From the NCBI GenBank assembly GCA_903951425.1, contig CAJBBX010000066.1:42283-106282 (forward strand): a DNA stretch of 64,000 bases, in the 5' to 3' direction. The translations under genes and the position numbers were made by a program. How positions within the stretch are numbered: the first letter of the stretch is position 1; each line of letters opens with the position of its first letter. Source of the stretch: an uncultured Chthonomonas sp. (GTDB lineage: Bacteria; Armatimonadota; Chthonomonadetes; Chthonomonadales; CAJBBX01). Shown here piece after piece: positions 19,987 to 29,800 of the stretch. The notes beneath the pieces are model-generated. The model saw nothing but the letters and a program-made list of their open reading frames with translations, searched no databases and was not told where the DNA came from.

Positions 19987-21126
19987 TCAGGCCTTCAGGG
20001 CCTGGTCGAGGTCGGCAATGAGGTCATCGACGTGCTCGATGCCGACCGAAATGCGGACCAGATCGGCCGTGATGCCGGCCTTAACCCGCACATCCTCGGG
20101 CATGGAGGCGTGGGTCATGGTCCAGGGCTGCTCTATCAGCGACTCGACGCCGCCCAGCGACTCGGCCAGCGCAAAGAGCTTTACGGTGTTGAGGAAGCGC
20201 TGCACGGCCTCATCGCCGCCCTTCAGCCGGAACGAGAAGGTACCACCGAACCCGCGCATCTGGCGCTTGGCCAGTTCGCGTTGCGGGTGGGAGTCCAATC
20301 CGGGATGATGCACGGCAGAGACCTCCGGATGGGCCTCCAGCCAATGTGCGATTGCCAGGGCGTTGGTGTTGTGGGCCTCCATGCGGAGGGGCAGCGTCTT
20401 GATGCCCCGAAGGACGAGGAAGCAGTCGTGCGGCGCAGCGCACGTGCCCATGGCGTTCTGCAGGAAGTAGAACTGCTGGCCGAGCGCGGCGTCGCCGGTG
20501 ATCAGCGCGCCGCCTACCACATCGGAATGCCCGTTGATGTACTTCGTGGTGGAGTGCATCACGATGTCGATGCCCAGCGCCAGCGGGCTCTGGTAGTAGG
20601 GCGAGAGGAACGTGTTGTCGCAGACCGTAAGCACCGATCGACGAGATGCCAAGTCCGCAATGGCTTCCAGGTCGAGCAGGTTCATCAGCGGGTTCGTGGG
20701 CGTCTCCGTCCAGATCATGCGCGTGTTGGGCCGGAAAGCCGCATCCAGCGCCTTCAGGTCGCGCAGGTTCACGAACTCGGGCTCAATGCCCTTGTTCGCC
20801 ATGATGGACGTGAGCAAGCGGTAGGTGCCGCCGTAGAGGTCATCATGGACGATGATGTGGTCGCCCGCCTGCAGCAGGGCCAGCGCCGTGGCCTCGGCCG
20901 CCATGCCGGTGGCGAACGCCAGGCCGCGCACGCCGCCTTCCAGCGCCGCCAGACACTCCTCGAGGGCGTGGCGGGTGGGATTGCCGGTCCGTGAGTAGTC
21001 GAACTGGCCGGGCTCTCCCACCGCGCGGAACGCGAACGTAGAGGTCTGGTAGATCGGCTGCATGACAGCGCCAAAGGATGGATCGGGCCCCTGCCCGGCG
21101 TGAACGGCCAACGTTGCGAACTGCAT
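19987..21126 (-). CDS. metB: Cystathionine gamma-synthase/lyase family PLP enzyme
   Basis: 379 residues. Cys/Met metabolism PLP enzyme: the opening FATLAVHAGQGPDPSFGAV, the tyrosine/arginine region FDYSRTGNPTR, and the PLP lysine in MHSTTKYINGHSDV. Whether it makes cystathionine (gamma-synthase) or cleaves it (gamma-lyase) cannot be read from sequence alone. ATG at 21126 gives the family-typical N-terminus and has GGGGAG upstream. It lies 59 bases after cysK and immediately before the Rrf2 regulator. Confidence 0.9.
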   Translation of the reverse strand: MQFATLAVHAGQGPDPSFGAVMQPIYQTSTFAFRAVGEPGQFDYSRTGNPTRHALEECLAALEGGVRGLAFATGMAAEATALALLQAGDHIIVHDDLYGGTYRLLTSIMANKGIEPEFVNLRDLKALDAAFRPNTRMIWTETPTNPLMNLLDLEAIADLASRRSVLTVCDNTFLSPYYQSPLALGIDIVMHSTTKYINGHSDVVGGALITGDAALGQQFYFLQNAMGTCAAPHDCFLVLRGIKTLPLRMEAHNTNALAIAHWLEAHPEVSAVHHPGLDSHPQRELAKRQMRGFGGTFSFRLKGGDEAVQRFLNTVKLFALAESLGGVESLIEQPWTMTHASMPEDVRVKAGITADLVRISVGIEHVDDLIADLDQALKA

Positions 21127-21185
21127 GGCGACGTAGTCTCCCCTTGGCGCCCACTCGACGCCCATTTGCCCGACAGATGACGGTG

Positions 21186-22115
21186 TTAGGCCAAATCCGC
21201 ATACAGCGGCGTGGAAAGATACCTCTCACCGGTCGAAGGAAGCACTACGACGATCAGCTTGCCGGCGTTTTCGGGGCGCCGGGCCACCTGCACGGCCGCC
21301 CATACGGCGGCCCCCGACGAGATGCCGGCGAATACGCCCTCAGTTCGGGCCAGCCGCCGCGCGGTGTCGACGGCATCCGGTGCGTCGACCTTGATGACCT
21401 CATCGATCAGGTCGGTGCGAAGCACAGACGGCACGAAGCCTGCGCCGATGCCCTGGATGGGATGGGGACCGCGCGGCTGACCCGACAGCACGGCGGAGGC
21501 GGACGGCTCCACGGCGACCGCCTGGAAGCCGGGCCTGCGCTGCTTTAGCACATCGGCGACGCCGGTCAGCGTTCCGCCTGTGCCGACTCCCGCGACCAGG
21601 ATATCGACCTGGCCATCGGTATCTCGCCAGATCTCCTCGGCGGTGGTGCGGCGATGGACCTCCGGGTTGGCCTCGTTGTCGAACTGCCGCGGGATGAAGT
21701 AGCGCGGATCAGCAGCGGCCAACTCCTCGGCCCGCCTGATCGCGCCGGGCATACCCTCGGGACCGGGCGTCAACACCAGATCAGCGCCCAGGGCGCGCAG
21801 CAGGGATCGGCGCTCCTGCGACATGGTCTCCGGCATCACAAGCGTCACCTTGTAGCCCCGTGCGGCGGCGACGAACGCCAGGGCGATCCCCGTGTTGCCG
21901 CTGGTGGCCTCCAGGATCACGGTGTCTGGACAGATCTTGCCGGCCTGTTCGGCAGCCTCAACCATGGCCACGCCGATCCGGTCCTTCACACTTGAGAGCG
22001 GGTTGAAGTACTCGAGTTTGGCCGCCACAGTGGCGACGGCGCCTTCAGTCACCTTGTTCAGGCGAACTAGGGGCGTGTTGCCCACCAGGTCGACGATGCT
22101 GGATGCGATGTTCAC
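21186..22115 (-). CDS. cysK: Cysteine synthase A (O-acetylserine sulfhydrylase)
   Basis: 309 residues. Converts O-acetylserine and sulfide to cysteine. Motifs: [18 protein letters not shown] lysine in [11 protein letters not shown], substrate loop [10 protein letters not shown], phosphate loop [14 protein letters not shown] start at 22115 is supported by GGAGGAGG six bases upstream and by the family-typical N-terminus. First gene of the cysK-metB-rrf2 cluster; the upstream region carries an inverted repeat. Confidence 0.95.
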   Translation of the reverse strand: MNIASSIVDLVGNTPLVRLNKVTEGAVATVAAKLEYFNPLSSVKDRIGVAMVEAAEQAGKICPDTVILEATSGNTGIALAFVAAARGYKVTLVMPETMSQERRSLLRALGADLVLTPGPEGMPGAIRRAEELAAADPRYFIPRQFDNEANPEVHRRTTAEEIWRDTDGQVDILVAGVGTGGTLTGVADVLKQRRPGFQAVAVEPSASAVLSGQPRGPHPIQGIGAGFVPSVLRTDLIDEVIKVDAPDAVDTARRLARTEGVFAGISSGAAVWAAVQVARRPENAGKLIVVVLPSTGERYLSTPLYADLA

Positions 22116-22153
22116 GAGAAGCCTCCTCCAAACGGCGACGCGCCGCCATGCTA

Positions 22154-22185
22154 AACATGAGTACGCCACTTGACTTAATCATGTT
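22154..22185. promoter_or_regulatory. Inverted repeat in the cysK upstream region
   Basis: Exact 7-bp inverted repeat AACATGA (22154-22160) and TCATGTT (22179-22185), 18 bases apart, in the divergent interval between cysK and the GNAT gene. It could be the operator of the Rrf2 regulator in the same cluster; this is a guess from position. Confidence 0.35.
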
Positions 22186-22243
22186 ACCCGGTTCGCGTCG
22201 TTCGGGAGGAATCGCGCCCGCCACCGTCCAACGGTGTGTCGAC

Positions 22244-22789
22244 ATGGAGACAGAGCGAAACCCCAACGCCGACACGTCGTCACGGCGAACTGCTGCCGGG
22301 GGCTTCTGCGTGAGCCTGCTGCACCTTGGCGACCTTGCGCACCTTGCGGCGTTCTACGAGCGGCTGACACCTGCCGTGACGGAGCACTTCGTCCCGGATG
22401 GCTTCACCGGTCCCGATCGCCTCGCGGACCATCTGGCCAGCGCGACCGACGGCGATGCGATCTCGTATGGGTTGACGTCACGGGACGGCCATATCTCGGG
22501 CCATGCCTTCGTAGAGCCGCTCTGGGACGGGCCGCCGGTCCTCGGCATTGGGCTCGAGGAGCACCTCATCGGTTGCGGCCTCGGCGCGGAGCTGATGCGG
22601 GCGGCGCTGGCGGACTGCGACGCATTGGCGTTGCCGGTAGTCACATTGACTGTGGTCAAGACCAACTTGCGCGCTCGATCGCTCTACCTGGGCTTCGGCT
22701 TCGTGGCACGGGGCGAGGCGACCTTCCGACGGCCAGGCGACAGCCTGTACATGGAGCGCCGCCTTGGTGGACGGGACGGAAGCGCTTAG
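22244..22789 (+). CDS. GNAT-family N-acetyltransferase
   Basis: 181 residues from ATG at 22244. The GNAT fold is seen in LGIGLEEHLIGCGLGAEL (acetyl-CoA pyrophosphate loop region, degenerate R/Q-x-x-G-x-G/A), VVTLTVVKTNLRARSLYLGF and GFVARGEATF. Substrate unknown. Earlier in-frame starts exist; none has a clear ribosome site at the right distance. Its stop lies five bases from that of the converging MerR-type regulator. Confidence 0.75.
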   Translation: METERNPNADTSSRRTAAGGFCVSLLHLGDLAHLAAFYERLTPAVTEHFVPDGFTGPDRLADHLASATDGDAISYGLTSRDGHISGHAFVEPLWDGPPVLGIGLEEHLIGCGLGAELMRAALADCDALALPVVTLTVVKTNLRARSLYLGFGFVARGEATFRRPGDSLYMERRLGGRDGSA

Positions 22790-22794
22790 GCGCC

Positions 22795-23694
22795 CTACGC
22801 CCGCAGAGCGGCTCGGACAGCCGCCAGATCGGCGAACATTACCGCCGATATCCGTGCGGCAGTATCTGCCAGCCGTCCTGCCTCGGCGCCTCCGAGCACG
22901 ATAACGACCTGATCGCCCACGGTGGCCCGCAGGTCAGCCAACTCCAGCGAAGCCGCTCCGATATCCGGGACGCAGGTGACGCTGACGCCCACCATTCTTG
23001 CCCCGACCTCGCGGGCGGCCCGCCCGAGGTCAGCGCCGGGCAACCCCGAACCGAGATAGGCCGATCGCCAACCCTCAGCCTGCGCGGTGACGGCCACCAT
23101 GAGTGCGCCCAACTCGTGCTGGTCGCCCGCCAGCGAGCCCAAGACGATCCACGGGCCCACCGCGGGCCTGCCACTCTCCAGCATCTGGCCCAACGCGCTA
23201 CGTAGGGCGCCGGTGGCCAGGCGCTCGTGGGCCGGGGCCACTTCGCCGCGTCGCCAGGCCGTTCCCACGCGCTGCAAGAGCGGAGTGGCAAAGCCCGTGA
23301 TGAACACGGACGAGGAAAGGCGGCGCGCAGCATGGTCGACGGCCCGCGATACGCCATGCACGGAACTGGCCGCCACAGCCTCGAAGGCGAGATCAACCAA
23401 CGCCTCGGGACCCAGCCCTGCCAGCGGAGAGGCCACAAGGCCGACCGTACCCCGGGCGGACAGGGCCTCCAGATCCTCATCGGTGAGCCGCGCCACCGCT
23501 GAGATGGTGTGGCCACTCTCCACAACGGCATTGAGGAGTTGAAGGCGGTGCAGTTCGGCGTCCGTGTAGAAGCGGCGGTTCGAGGCAGAGCGAGCCGGGG
23601 CAACTGCGCCGTAGCGCCGCTCCCAAGCCCGTATGGTATGCACCGAGATGCCCGTGCGGTTCGATATCGCCCTTATCGTGTGAATGCCGTCCAT
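22795..23694 (-). CDS. CarH-like MerR regulator with cobalamin-binding domain
   Basis: 299 residues. N-terminal MerR winged helix (TIRAISNRTGISVHTIRAWE, residues about 5-75), a four-helix B12-cap domain (about 85-175; GTAWRRGEVAPAHERL) and a Rossmann B12-binding domain (about 180-299). The axial ligand motif DxHxxG is present as GDQHELG. The family (CarA/CarH, LitR) senses light through adenosylcobalamin and represses carotenoid or light-stress genes. No carotenoid genes are adjacent here, so the targets are unknown. ATG follows the start of the frame; the N-terminus aligns with the family. Confidence 0.88.
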   Translation of the reverse strand: MDGIHTIRAISNRTGISVHTIRAWERRYGAVAPARSASNRRFYTDAELHRLQLLNAVVESGHTISAVARLTDEDLEALSARGTVGLVASPLAGLGPEALVDLAFEAVAASSVHGVSRAVDHAARRLSSSVFITGFATPLLQRVGTAWRRGEVAPAHERLATGALRSALGQMLESGRPAVGPWIVLGSLAGDQHELGALMVAVTAQAEGWRSAYLGSGLPGADLGRAAREVGARMVGVSVTCVPDIGAASLELADLRATVGDQVVIVLGGAEAGRLADTAARISAVMFADLAAVRAALRA

Positions 23695-23802
23695 CGGGAC
23701 CTGTGGGGAGCTGGATTGGGCCGCGGCTCTCCGCTCCCACGCTCCTGTTAGCCCATACGAGATAACCCTGTAGGAGTTCGCCCGAGGTTCGGCGTGTAAG
23801 TG

Positions 23803-24597
23803 CTAGAGGATGCGGCGCCTGAGCGTGTAGCTGACCGTATCGGCCACCACAACCATAGCGACGAGCACGAGGAGGTACGTGGCCACCTTGTGCCACTGGA
23901 AGTAGTTGATCTGCGCGATGAGCTCAAAGCCGATCCCGCCGGCGCCGACGATGCCGAGGATGGTGGCGGCGCTGATGTTCAACTCCCAGGCATAGAGGGT
24001 GTGGGCCATGTACTGCGGCAGGGCCTGCGGCAGCATCCCGTAGACGAAGACCTGGATGGGCCTGGCGCCGACGGCCTTCACTGCCTCAATAGGGGCGGGA
24101 TGGACGCTCTCCAGCGCCTCCGCGTAGAGCTTCGCCAGCATAACGAAGGAGCCGACGGCGATGCCGAGGGCGCCTGGAAACGGGCCCAGTCCGACCATAT
24201 AGACGAAGAGTACCGCGTAGACCAGAGGCGGCACGGCCCGGAGGATGTTGAGGGCCGTCTTAACCGTGGTTGAGAGCGCACGGGGCAACGCCGAGGTTCG
24301 CGCAGCCACGAAGCTGACAGGGGCAGCCGCCAGCGCCCCCAGCACGGTGCCGACCAACGCCATCTGAAGCGTGACGATGAGCGCCGCCGCCGCCTTCGGC
24401 AGGACCGACAGGTCGGGAGGAGACATCTGCCCCATATACTCGCCTGCCCGCCCGAAGCCCTCGATGAGACGGGCCGCATCAAACTCGCTACCCCGCAGGG
24501 CCCAGACGAAGACCGCCAGACCTGCTGCCACTCCAACCGGGGCGGCCCACCGTCGAACATAGGCCAGACCGGGACGCCCTCCGAGCCCGCCCGTCAC
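23803..24597 (-). CDS. PhnE-type ABC transporter permease
   Basis: 264 residues, six or so membrane segments with the binding-protein-dependent permease signature in ALESVHPAPIEAVKAVGARP. Closest to PhnE, permease of phosphonate/phosphite/phosphate ABC importers. No ATPase (PhnC) or binding protein (PhnD) gene is nearby in the window. Its ATG overlaps the stop of the upstream STN/zinc-ribbon gene by four bases, which places it in the ECF sigma operon. Confidence 0.85.
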   Translation of the reverse strand: MTGGLGGRPGLAYVRRWAAPVGVAAGLAVFVWALRGSEFDAARLIEGFGRAGEYMGQMSPPDLSVLPKAAAALIVTLQMALVGTVLGALAAAPVSFVAARTSALPRALSTTVKTALNILRAVPPLVYAVLFVYMVGLGPFPGALGIAVGSFVMLAKLYAEALESVHPAPIEAVKAVGARPIQVFVYGMLPQALPQYMAHTLYAWELNISAATILGIVGAGGIGFELIAQINYFQWHKVATYLLVLVAMVVVADTVSYTLRRRIL

Positions 24598-25151
24598 TCT
24601 GGCCGTCTCTGGCCGGTCGGAGCCTGCGAACGCGGCCGCGCCAGGCGTACGCCGTCAAGCGGGCAGAAGAGCCAGTCGGGCAGCACGGGCTTGCCGCACC
24701 GGGGGCATGCGCCGAGCGCGCGCCGAGGGCCCGCAGGTCCGGCGCCCAGGTACAGCTGCAGCCAGTCGGCCGGCAGCAGGAACACCACGCCGTCGTTCAG
24801 CGACCACTTGAGCGCCCCCGTCCGCGTGAGCGCGTCCAGCACCGCGGCCAGGGGCGCCTCAACGAACTCGGCCGAGAATGAGACACTGGGCGAAAGCGAG
24901 GGATGCAGCCGGATCGGCACCCGCGCCTGCCGGCTGATGGCCTTGACGGCGTCGCCCAGCGGCACAGGCCTGGTTCGCGGGATCGAGAGGTTCACCGGAC
25001 GCCGCAACTCGGGCGCTTCGACCTCCGCCACGACGGCCTCCACAGGCTTGCCCGGACCGGCCGCGCGCTCCTGTGCGCCGGACAGCGCCGGCAAGCAGAG
25101 CAGCACGACCGTAGCCGCCGCAGACCGCCAGTGAGCCATGCGCCGAGCCAT
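24594..25151 (-). CDS. Exported STN-like domain protein with C-terminal zinc ribbon
   Basis: 185 residues. A signal peptide (WRSAAATVVLLCLPALSGAQ) is followed by a secretin/TonB short N-terminal (STN-like) fold, PLGDAVKAISRQARVPIRL through SLNDGVVFLLP (about 65-130). A double CxxC zinc ribbon (CPRCGKP...FCPLDG) closes the protein. STN folds usually sit in secretins or anti-sigma systems; the pairing with a zinc ribbon is odd. It lies five bases after the anti-sigma gene. Met five codons further in is an alternative start. Confidence 0.65.
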   Translation of the reverse strand: MARRMAHWRSAAATVVLLCLPALSGAQERAAGPGKPVEAVVAEVEAPELRRPVNLSIPRTRPVPLGDAVKAISRQARVPIRLHPSLSPSVSFSAEFVEAPLAAVLDALTRTGALKWSLNDGVVFLLPADWLQLYLGAGPAGPRRALGACPRCGKPVLPDWLFCPLDGVRLARPRSQAPTGQRRPE

Positions 25152-25156
25152 GGGCG

Positions 25157-26056
25157 TTACTTCGGCGTCCTGTCGGGCACGACGGCCGACTCGTCGCCCT
25201 CGGCCTCGGCGGCTAGCCTGATCACCGACAGCCGCCCCTGGGCGTCCCATCCAGCCTCCGCCGAAGTTCGAACGCGGCGGCGGCCCACCTGCAGGCTCCC
25301 TTCGGACGATCGCGTCTCGTACACCGGCCGTCCGGGCACTGCGAACCTGCCCGGGCGCCAAGCGGTGGAAGAGCCGGCTCCATCGCTCCCCATGCCCGCA
25401 CCGGTAGATACGGAAGGCCCGGAACTACGAAGCGCGGCCATGATCTGCCGCGCAGAGCGGCCCGACGCGTCGCGCACATCCATGAACGAGGCCGGCATGG
25501 GATTGACGACGCGATGGGTACGGGTACGCCGCGCAGCGGCGCGAACAGGCGCCGCCGATTGCGCTGAGCCGCTGTCCGGTTCGTACGGAGCGGCCGATCC
25601 CGGTGCGGGGTCAGCGCCAGGTGGGCGCACTGCGGCCTGCGGCAGAGCCGGGCGCAACCTGACGCCCTGAACGGCCGGCGGCTGCACCGGCGACAAAACC
25701 GGCTCAGTGGTGGTGATCCGCCAGCCCGGCGCGAACTGAACACAGGCGGCAGCGGCGGCGGCAGCCGCCACGAGCCCACCGGCTTGGGCCCAGCGCAGGG
25801 GCGCCCAACGCCTAACGCGGACGACCCGCGCCGCCTCGGCGATGCGGCGATCGAGACCCGGCGGAGGAGGAGCCGGCCGATAGGCTGACAGCGCGCGATG
25901 CGCCCGAACGGCGGCATCGGCCTCGGCGCGGCATGCCGGGCAAGCGGTTAGATGGATGCGGCAGGCATCGGCCTGGGTCTGCGTCACTTCACCCGCTGCC
26001 AACCGGGGCAGTAGCGAACGAACCTGGCTGCATCGATCAGAGACTGGCATCGGCAT
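25157..26056 (-). CDS. Anti-sigma factor with zinc-binding ZAS domain
   Basis: 299 residues. The N-terminal ZAS domain has the HxxxCxxC signature in HLTACPACRAEAD (about residues 38-50), then a single membrane segment (about 95-112; GGLVAAAAAAAACVQF) and a long Pro/Ala/Arg-rich outer part with a C-terminal beta region. It should bind the ECF sigma factor encoded just upstream, whose 3' end it overlaps by about 20 bases. The start is one of two Met codons, 26056 or 26050. Confidence 0.82.
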   Translation of the reverse strand: MPMPVSDRCSQVRSLLPRLAAGEVTQTQADACRIHLTACPACRAEADAAVRAHRALSAYRPAPPPPGLDRRIAEAARVVRVRRWAPLRWAQAGGLVAAAAAAAACVQFAPGWRITTTEPVLSPVQPPAVQGVRLRPALPQAAVRPPGADPAPGSAAPYEPDSGSAQSAAPVRAAARRTRTHRVVNPMPASFMDVRDASGRSARQIMAALRSSGPSVSTGAGMGSDGAGSSTAWRPGRFAVPGRPVYETRSSEGSLQVGRRRVRTSAEAGWDAQGRLSVIRLAAEAEGDESAVVPDRTPK

Positions 26057-26624
26057 CTCCGTACATGGATCGGTACTTGTCCCGGAAGTGAATCCGCGCC
26101 CGGTGCAGACGGACCTTGGCGGCATCTTGCGAACAGCCGAGCACGTCCGAGATCTCCTCGATCGACATCTCCTGGAAGTACTTCAGCACCAGCACGTCCC
26201 TGTGGTTCGGCGCTATGGCCGACATCGCGGACTGCACACGGTCGGCGTCGCTCTGTTGGGTGGCCGCGGCCTCGGGACCGATGGCGGGATCGACGATATT
26301 AAGCGTCTCGGCCGCGAAGGGCACCCATCGGCGGCGGCTGAGGGACCGCGCCCGGTCCAGAGCCCGGTTCACGGCCACACGATATAGCCACGTGGCGAAC
26401 CGGGAACCGCGGCGGAAGGAACCGAGTTTGCGGAGGACGAGTAGGAAGACCTCCTGCACCACATCGGCCGCTTCGTCCGCATTCCCGACAACGCCGTGGA
26501 CGATGTTGTAGACGAAGACGTGGTGGCGCTCAACTAGCCGATCGAACGCATCCATGTCCCCACGCAGCACCAGATCGACCAGATGCTGATCCGGATCGAC
26601 GTCCGCCGAATCTGTCCTGGTCAC
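26037..26624 (-). CDS. ECF (sigma-70 family) RNA polymerase sigma factor
   Basis: 195 residues. Region 2 covers VYNIVHGVVGNADEAADVVQ and FATWLYRVAVNRALDRAR; region 4 covers VLVLKYFQEMSIEEIS and AAKVRLHRAR. The frame extends to 27497 but only as noise opposite another gene. GTG at 26624 is chosen because GGAG lies seven bases upstream and the length then matches the family. It is first in the operon sigma, anti-sigma, STN/zinc-ribbon, PhnE-like permease, and is probably self-regulated. Confidence 0.92.
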   Translation of the reverse strand: MTRTDSADVDPDQHLVDLVLRGDMDAFDRLVERHHVFVYNIVHGVVGNADEAADVVQEVFLLVLRKLGSFRRGSRFATWLYRVAVNRALDRARSLSRRRWVPFAAETLNIVDPAIGPEAAATQQSDADRVQSAMSAIAPNHRDVLVLKYFQEMSIEEISDVLGCSQDAAKVRLHRARIHFRDKYRSMYGDADASL

Positions 26625-26813
26625 CGGTCGACTCCAACGTAGCGGATAGGCTTGCTGCACCGGTTTGGGTCCTGTCGCGCACTCATTGCATGGCAGTATA
26701 CGCCCGTTTGACGACGTACACCGGGTCGGCGTTACGCGAAGGCGCGCAGACGCCCGCTTGTGCGTCAAACTTAAGGGCGGAATTCGCCGCCGATCGGCGG
26801 CATGGAGGCGCTG

Positions 26814-29800
26814 ATGCGAGGGTTTGCCGCGATCGTGATGCTGTTGGGCCTGGGCCTGAGCGCGCAGGCGCAGTCCGAGTGGAGCCACCGGCTCGTCGGC
26901 CTGCCCGCCGAGGTGGTGGAGGGCAAGCCGGCGCTGATCCGGGTGGCATACAGGGCTCCGCGCCCCACGCCGCTGAACATCCAGCTCAAAGAAGGAACGT
27001 CGCCGGTGGTACACGCAGGCGACGTTCGCACGGTGAGCGGCGCGGGCGTCGCCGACTTCCGGATCGTGATCCCAGCCGGCAAGATGCCGAGCGGCATGAC
27101 GGCCTCGCTCTGGTGGGGCGAAGACTGGCAGAACACGCCGATCCCGATTGTCGTGAGCGCCCCCGTGATGGTGTTGACGCCGGAGCGCGCGGCCAAGTTG
27201 GCAGCCTCCGATGCCGGCGCGCCCGCCGTCCGCCGGCGGCTGGGCCTGAGCGAGGCCAAGCCCGGCGTACTTGTGCTGTCCGGAGGCTGGGCAGGCAGGA
27301 GCGCCGCCGGATCGGAGCGCGTCGCGAGGGCGCTTACACAATCGGGCGTACCATGCGTCCTCGCAGGGCCGCAGGAGATCGCGGGACGCCACGTGCTGGA
27401 CCCGCGCTACGTCCGCATGCTCGTGATCCCCAATGCCGTCACCTTCCCCGCGGCTGCCGTGGATACGCTGAGCCGCTACCTGCGTTCTGGCGGCCATCTG
27501 ATGGTACTCGGGGCGCCGGCCCTCGACCGTCTTGTCTACCCGTTCAAGGGCTCGTGGCTGGACTCGGATGAGATCATCGCCCGCATCCGAAACACCCCCG
27601 CCCAGCGTCGCCTGCTGCGCGTCTCGGCGGCGCTGTGGAAGCGGACGAGCAACGACATGGCGACCACGACCACCTGGCAGCCGGACCCGACATCGGGCGA
27701 CGCCATATCTGTGAACATCGCCTCGCTCACCAGTTGGGACACGCTGCTGACGTCGCTCGAGCAGGCACCGAGCCCGAAGGAGCGGTACATCACCTTCCGG
27801 GCCAAGGGCAGCACGACGACCACAGCGCTTGCCATGGAGATAACAGAGAAGGACGGCTCCCGCTGGATCGCCACGGTGCCCCTCACCTCTAAGTGGGAGC
27901 GATTCGCCTTGCCGGACACTGCCTTCGCGCTATGGGACCCCGACCGACGCAGCGGCAGGCAAGGGCCCGGCGACCACCTGAACCTTACGCGTGCAGACTC
28001 TGTAAGCGTGGGGCTCGCATTGACGCATACCCGGGTCCCGGCCGGAAGCCACGCTTACTCCATCGCCGATCTCGGCTCAGCCGTGGGCCCGTCGGTGCCC
28101 GAGATCGTGCAACCGCCCGTGCTGGATACCGTCTCACCTATGTACAAGGTCTACCCGGTGCGCGGCGCCCGATCTCTCAGTGCCACCAAAAGCTCCGCGC
28201 TCGTTTCGGCTCCGATACCGGCGCTACCGGCAAGGATCTTCTCGACGCATCCTCGGCCGGCCACCGGCTACGCCAAGCAGCGCAAGTGGAGATGGCTGCC
28301 GTTGCTCGAGGTAACGGGTGGCGACGGCGTCGCCGGTACGGCCGCCACTCTTCTGGTGCACCGCGACGACGGATTCGGGCGAGGACGCTGGGCCTCCTTC
28401 ACCGCTGCCGACGCGGCATGGTACGCACGCCCTGCGACGCTGCGCTACGTGGCCGCCACAGCCAGAGCCATGCTCACGAAACCACTGCTGCTGGAGGGCG
28501 GATGCGAGTTCTACGGCGTCTTCCCCGAAGACAACCCCAGGCTTGGCGCCGTTGTGGACTGGGGCGCCGCGCGCAGATCCACCCTACAGGCGAAGATCAC
28601 CGTTGCACCCCTTCGTGGCGGCCAGCCGGCGACCGTGCGCACCCTCGGGCTCAGACGCGACGGCCCGGAGACCGGCGCCGAGACCGCCTGGCGCATCCCC
28701 GCCGACCGTTCAGACGGGTACACCGTCAAGGTTGAGTTGCAGGAAGCGGGCAAACCCATCGACGGCATGGCCCATGAGGTGACCGTCCGCCGAGCTAAGG
28801 CCACCCCCTCGTTCATGACCGCGGGCGATAACCAGTTCCTGTTGGACGGGAAGCCCTGGCGCTGGCATGGCGTCAACTACATGCCGTCCACAGGCATCGC
28901 GCTGGAAGATGGGCCCATGTTCGAGCAGTGGCTCTCCCCGGCATCCTATGACGCCGAGGTGGTGGAGCGCGACCTGCGCCGGATGCAGGCGATCGGGTTC
29001 AACATGGTCAGCGCGTTCATCTACGTGGACGTGCGCAAGAGCCGCAACCTGATCGACCTCCTGAACCGCTGCGACACCCACGGCCTGAAGGTTAACCTGT
29101 CGCTGCGGCCGGGCACGCCGCTGGACTTCGCCTGGCCGGGCATTGGCGAGATCATCCGCGAGAACCGGTTGGCACAGGATGACACCATCATCGCCTATGA
29201 CCTCGCGTGGGAGCCTGCCTGGGGCGGGCGCGAGTCCCGGAAGCGATGGGACAGGGAGTGGGACGCCTGGTTGCGCAGCCGGTTCGGGGGCATCGCCCAA
29301 GCCGAAGCGGCCTGGGGCCATACGATCCAGTTCGCGAATGACGTCGCCACGGGGGCCTCAGACGAGGACCTGCGCGCCGGCAGCAAGCGCCCCGCCATGG
29401 CGATCGAGTACCGCCGCTTCCTGAACTCGCTGCTCGACCGCACGCACAGCGAGGCGCGACGGCTGGTGCATACCATCGACCCCAACCACCTGCTCTCGTT
29501 CCGGGGCAACATCTCCGGCGATCCCACGGCGCCGGCCGAGAGTATGGGCTATGAGTTCGAAGGCCTCGCGGGCAGCATGGACTTCATGAGCCCCGAGGGG
29601 TACGGGCGGCTGGGCGCCGTTGAGCGGGTCCGGCCAGGTTGGTTCACGGCAGCCTTCTCCCGCCTCACGGCGCCCGGCAAGCCCGTCATCTGGGCCGAGT
29701 TCGGCTATACGCTGTGGGACCGCGCCGTGGGCCGCAGGAACACCTCTCGCGACTTCGCGGCGGAGTTCGAAGGCCGGGTCTATCCGCCCGAAACGCGCCG

